From Goniomonas avonlea (taxonomy: Eukaryota; Cryptophyceae; Goniomonadida; Goniomonadaceae), in contig QUTJ01031835.1 in NCBI GenBank assembly GCA_003573635.1, positions 1-26,678 of the forward strand: a stretch of DNA of 26,678 nt, read 5' to 3'. The position numbers and the translations under genes are program-made. Positions within the stretch are counted from its first letter, which is position 1, and the number at the start of each line of letters is the position of its first letter. Positions 26,486 through 26,678 of the stretch are shown here, piece after piece. Below the pieces are notes generated by a model. The model saw only the letters and a program-made list of their open reading frames with translations, was not told the origin of the DNA and ran no database searches.

Positions 26486-26487
26486 GG
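26482..26487 (+). other. Candidate 5' splice donor overlapping the stop codon
   Basis: GTGAGG is a good match to the eukaryotic donor consensus GTRAGN. It begins at the third base of the last Ser codon, so the apparent TGA (26483-26485) would lie inside the intron. Splicing here would leave the upstream exon in phase 2 (ending with TC of a Ser codon). The candidate rests on the local motif, the incomplete-looking C-terminus, and the pyrimidine tract that follows. No transcript evidence is available. Confidence 0.45.
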
Positions 26488-26502
26488 CTCCACCCAGCTT
26501 GA

Positions 26503-26542
26503 TCTTCCCCTCTCCCCCCCCTCTCTGCTGCTCTCTCTGCCC
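26503..26542 (+). other. Polypyrimidine tract 3' of the ORF
   Basis: A run of about 40 bases, nearly all C and T with three interrupting G residues, is followed by a short CA run (26541-26550). It could be the pyrimidine tract of an intron starting at 26482, or a CT-rich 3' UTR segment if the TGA is the true stop. Confidence 0.5.
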
Positions 26543-26568
26543 ACACACACTGGAATCACTGGGAACAG

Positions 26569-26594
26569 GATTCTGACCTCTGATTCTGACCTCC
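26569..26594 (+). repeat. 13-bp imperfect direct repeat with CTGAC motifs
   Basis: GATTCTGACCTC occurs twice, 13 bases apart (26569-26580 and 26582-26593). Each copy contains TTCTGAC, which is close to the eukaryotic branch-point consensus yUnAy. The copies sit 17-35 bases upstream of the candidate acceptor CAG at 26604-26606, the usual branch-point distance. It may also be a chance local duplication. Confidence 0.5.
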
Positions 26595-26603
26595 CTCGCT
26601 GAG

Positions 26604-26606
26604 CAG
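26604..26606 (+). other. Candidate 3' splice acceptor
   Basis: CAG follows a pyrimidine-rich stretch (CTCCCTCGCTGAG) and the CTGAC repeats. Pairing it with the donor at 26482 gives a 125-nt intron. The joined frame then stays open from 26607 to the window end, starting H-P-R-E-R-G-A-T-A. An alternative CAG at 26566-26568 gives an 87-nt intron and a TGA at 26600-26602. The peptide after 26606 does not obviously complete the stub domain, so the true acceptor could also lie beyond the window. Confidence 0.3.
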
Positions 26607-26644
26607 GCACCCTCGCGAGAGGGGGGCGACAGCTCGAACTGGTT

Positions 26645-26678
26645 ACACATTTTCAAAAGATGTTATATTCATTGATTA
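26645..26678. other. AT-rich window end
   Basis: The last 34 bases are strongly AT-rich, in sharp contrast to the GC-rich coding sequence. They hold no canonical AATAAA signal. They could be 3' UTR, intron, or the start of intergenic DNA. Confidence 0.4.

Larger units (their letters stand above)
41..26359 (+). repeat. Tandem array of 86 Ig-like units, mean period 306 nt
   Basis: Units are counted from the codon in the K position of K-L-x-V. They follow each other with no spacer. Most are 303-309 nt; the extremes are unit 83 (294 nt) and unit 78 (324 nt). All differences are whole codons. Conserved positions are the Pro of T-Q-P (85 of 86 units; Ala in unit 39) and the Asp of Q-D-A-G-G-N (84 of 86; missing in units 22 and 84). 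The G-x-L-S-G turn, the G-V-A-T-F strand and the L-T-F/L-T-Y strand are also strongly conserved. Neighbouring units differ at many positions in protein and DNA, so the array is old and not a recently expanded satellite. The unit boundary is my choice; the structural domain may begin a few residues to either side. Individual unit starts are given in the block entries. Confidence 0.95.

Noticed and set aside
41-26359. CRISPR array or non-coding satellite
   Set aside because: The period of 306 bases is far too long for CRISPR, there are no identical short repeats with unique spacers, and every unit is coding.
41-26359. RTX or cadherin-like calcium-binding repeats
   Set aside because: There are no G-G-x-G-x-D nonapeptides and no cadherin D-x-N-D-N or L-D-R-E motifs; the pattern fits Big_1-type Ig-like units better.
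41-26359. Introns within the array
   Set aside because: Unit lengths stay at 294-324 nt with no gap, frame change or stop, so no intron is needed anywhere before 26482.
41-26359. Assembly artefact caused by repeat duplication
   Set aside because: No two adjacent units looked identical in DNA and each has private differences. This argues against false duplication, although collapsed copies cannot be excluded without reads.
26541-26550. CA microsatellite
   Set aside because: Only about five CA copies; too short to call.
1-26678. tRNA, rRNA, mobile element or viral element
   Set aside because: No cloverleaf-like block, transposase, integrase, terminal repeat or capsid-type protein was seen in any frame.

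Overview
The window is almost entirely one giant open reading frame on the + strand. It is open at the left edge and runs without a stop from base 2 to a TGA at 26483-26485, which is 8,827 codons. The true start lies upstream of the window. The encoded protein is a tandem array of 86 complete Ig-like, bacterial-Big_1/invasin-like beta-sandwich units plus the tail of an earlier unit. Mean unit length is 306 nt (102 residues), with a range of 294-324 nt. Every length change is a multiple of three. A typical unit reads K-L-x-V, then A-x-G-A-T-G-G-x-A-F-x-T-Q-P, V-Q-D-A-G-G-N-T-V-T-T-D, G-T-L-S-G-T-T, G-V-A-T-F-x-G-L, Y-x-K-A-E-T-I-T-L-T-F, and G-L-T-S-A-T-Q-S-L-T-V-x-V-G.

Layout: 2-40 is the tail of a truncated unit; 41-26359 holds the 86 units; 26360-26422 is a Thr/Pro mucin-like linker; 26423-26482 is a short C-terminal stub that looks like the first strand of another domain; 26483-26678 is non-coding, or intron plus possibly a new exon. 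The stop overlaps a good 5' splice donor (GTGAGG, 26482-26487). This is followed by a long pyrimidine tract, branch-point-like CTGAC motifs and a CAG acceptor, so the gene may continue by splicing. The array is not uniform. Distinctive pairs of neighbouring units (here called X and Y) recur every 7-13 units, giving a higher-order repeat. For annotation the array is split into ten blocks, each starting at an X-like unit.

Organism: the window suggests a GC-rich eukaryotic microbe (alga or protist). Reasons are the splice-site-like 3' end, the Thr/Pro mucin-type linker, and the lack of any neighbouring bacterial gene, ribosome-binding site or cell-wall anchor. This is an inference, and the species cannot be named from the sequence. 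The likely role is a very long, rod-like, secreted or cell-surface adhesive or structural protein. No signal peptide or membrane anchor is visible in the window, so its location in the cell is also inferred. No other gene, RNA gene or mobile element is supported on either strand.
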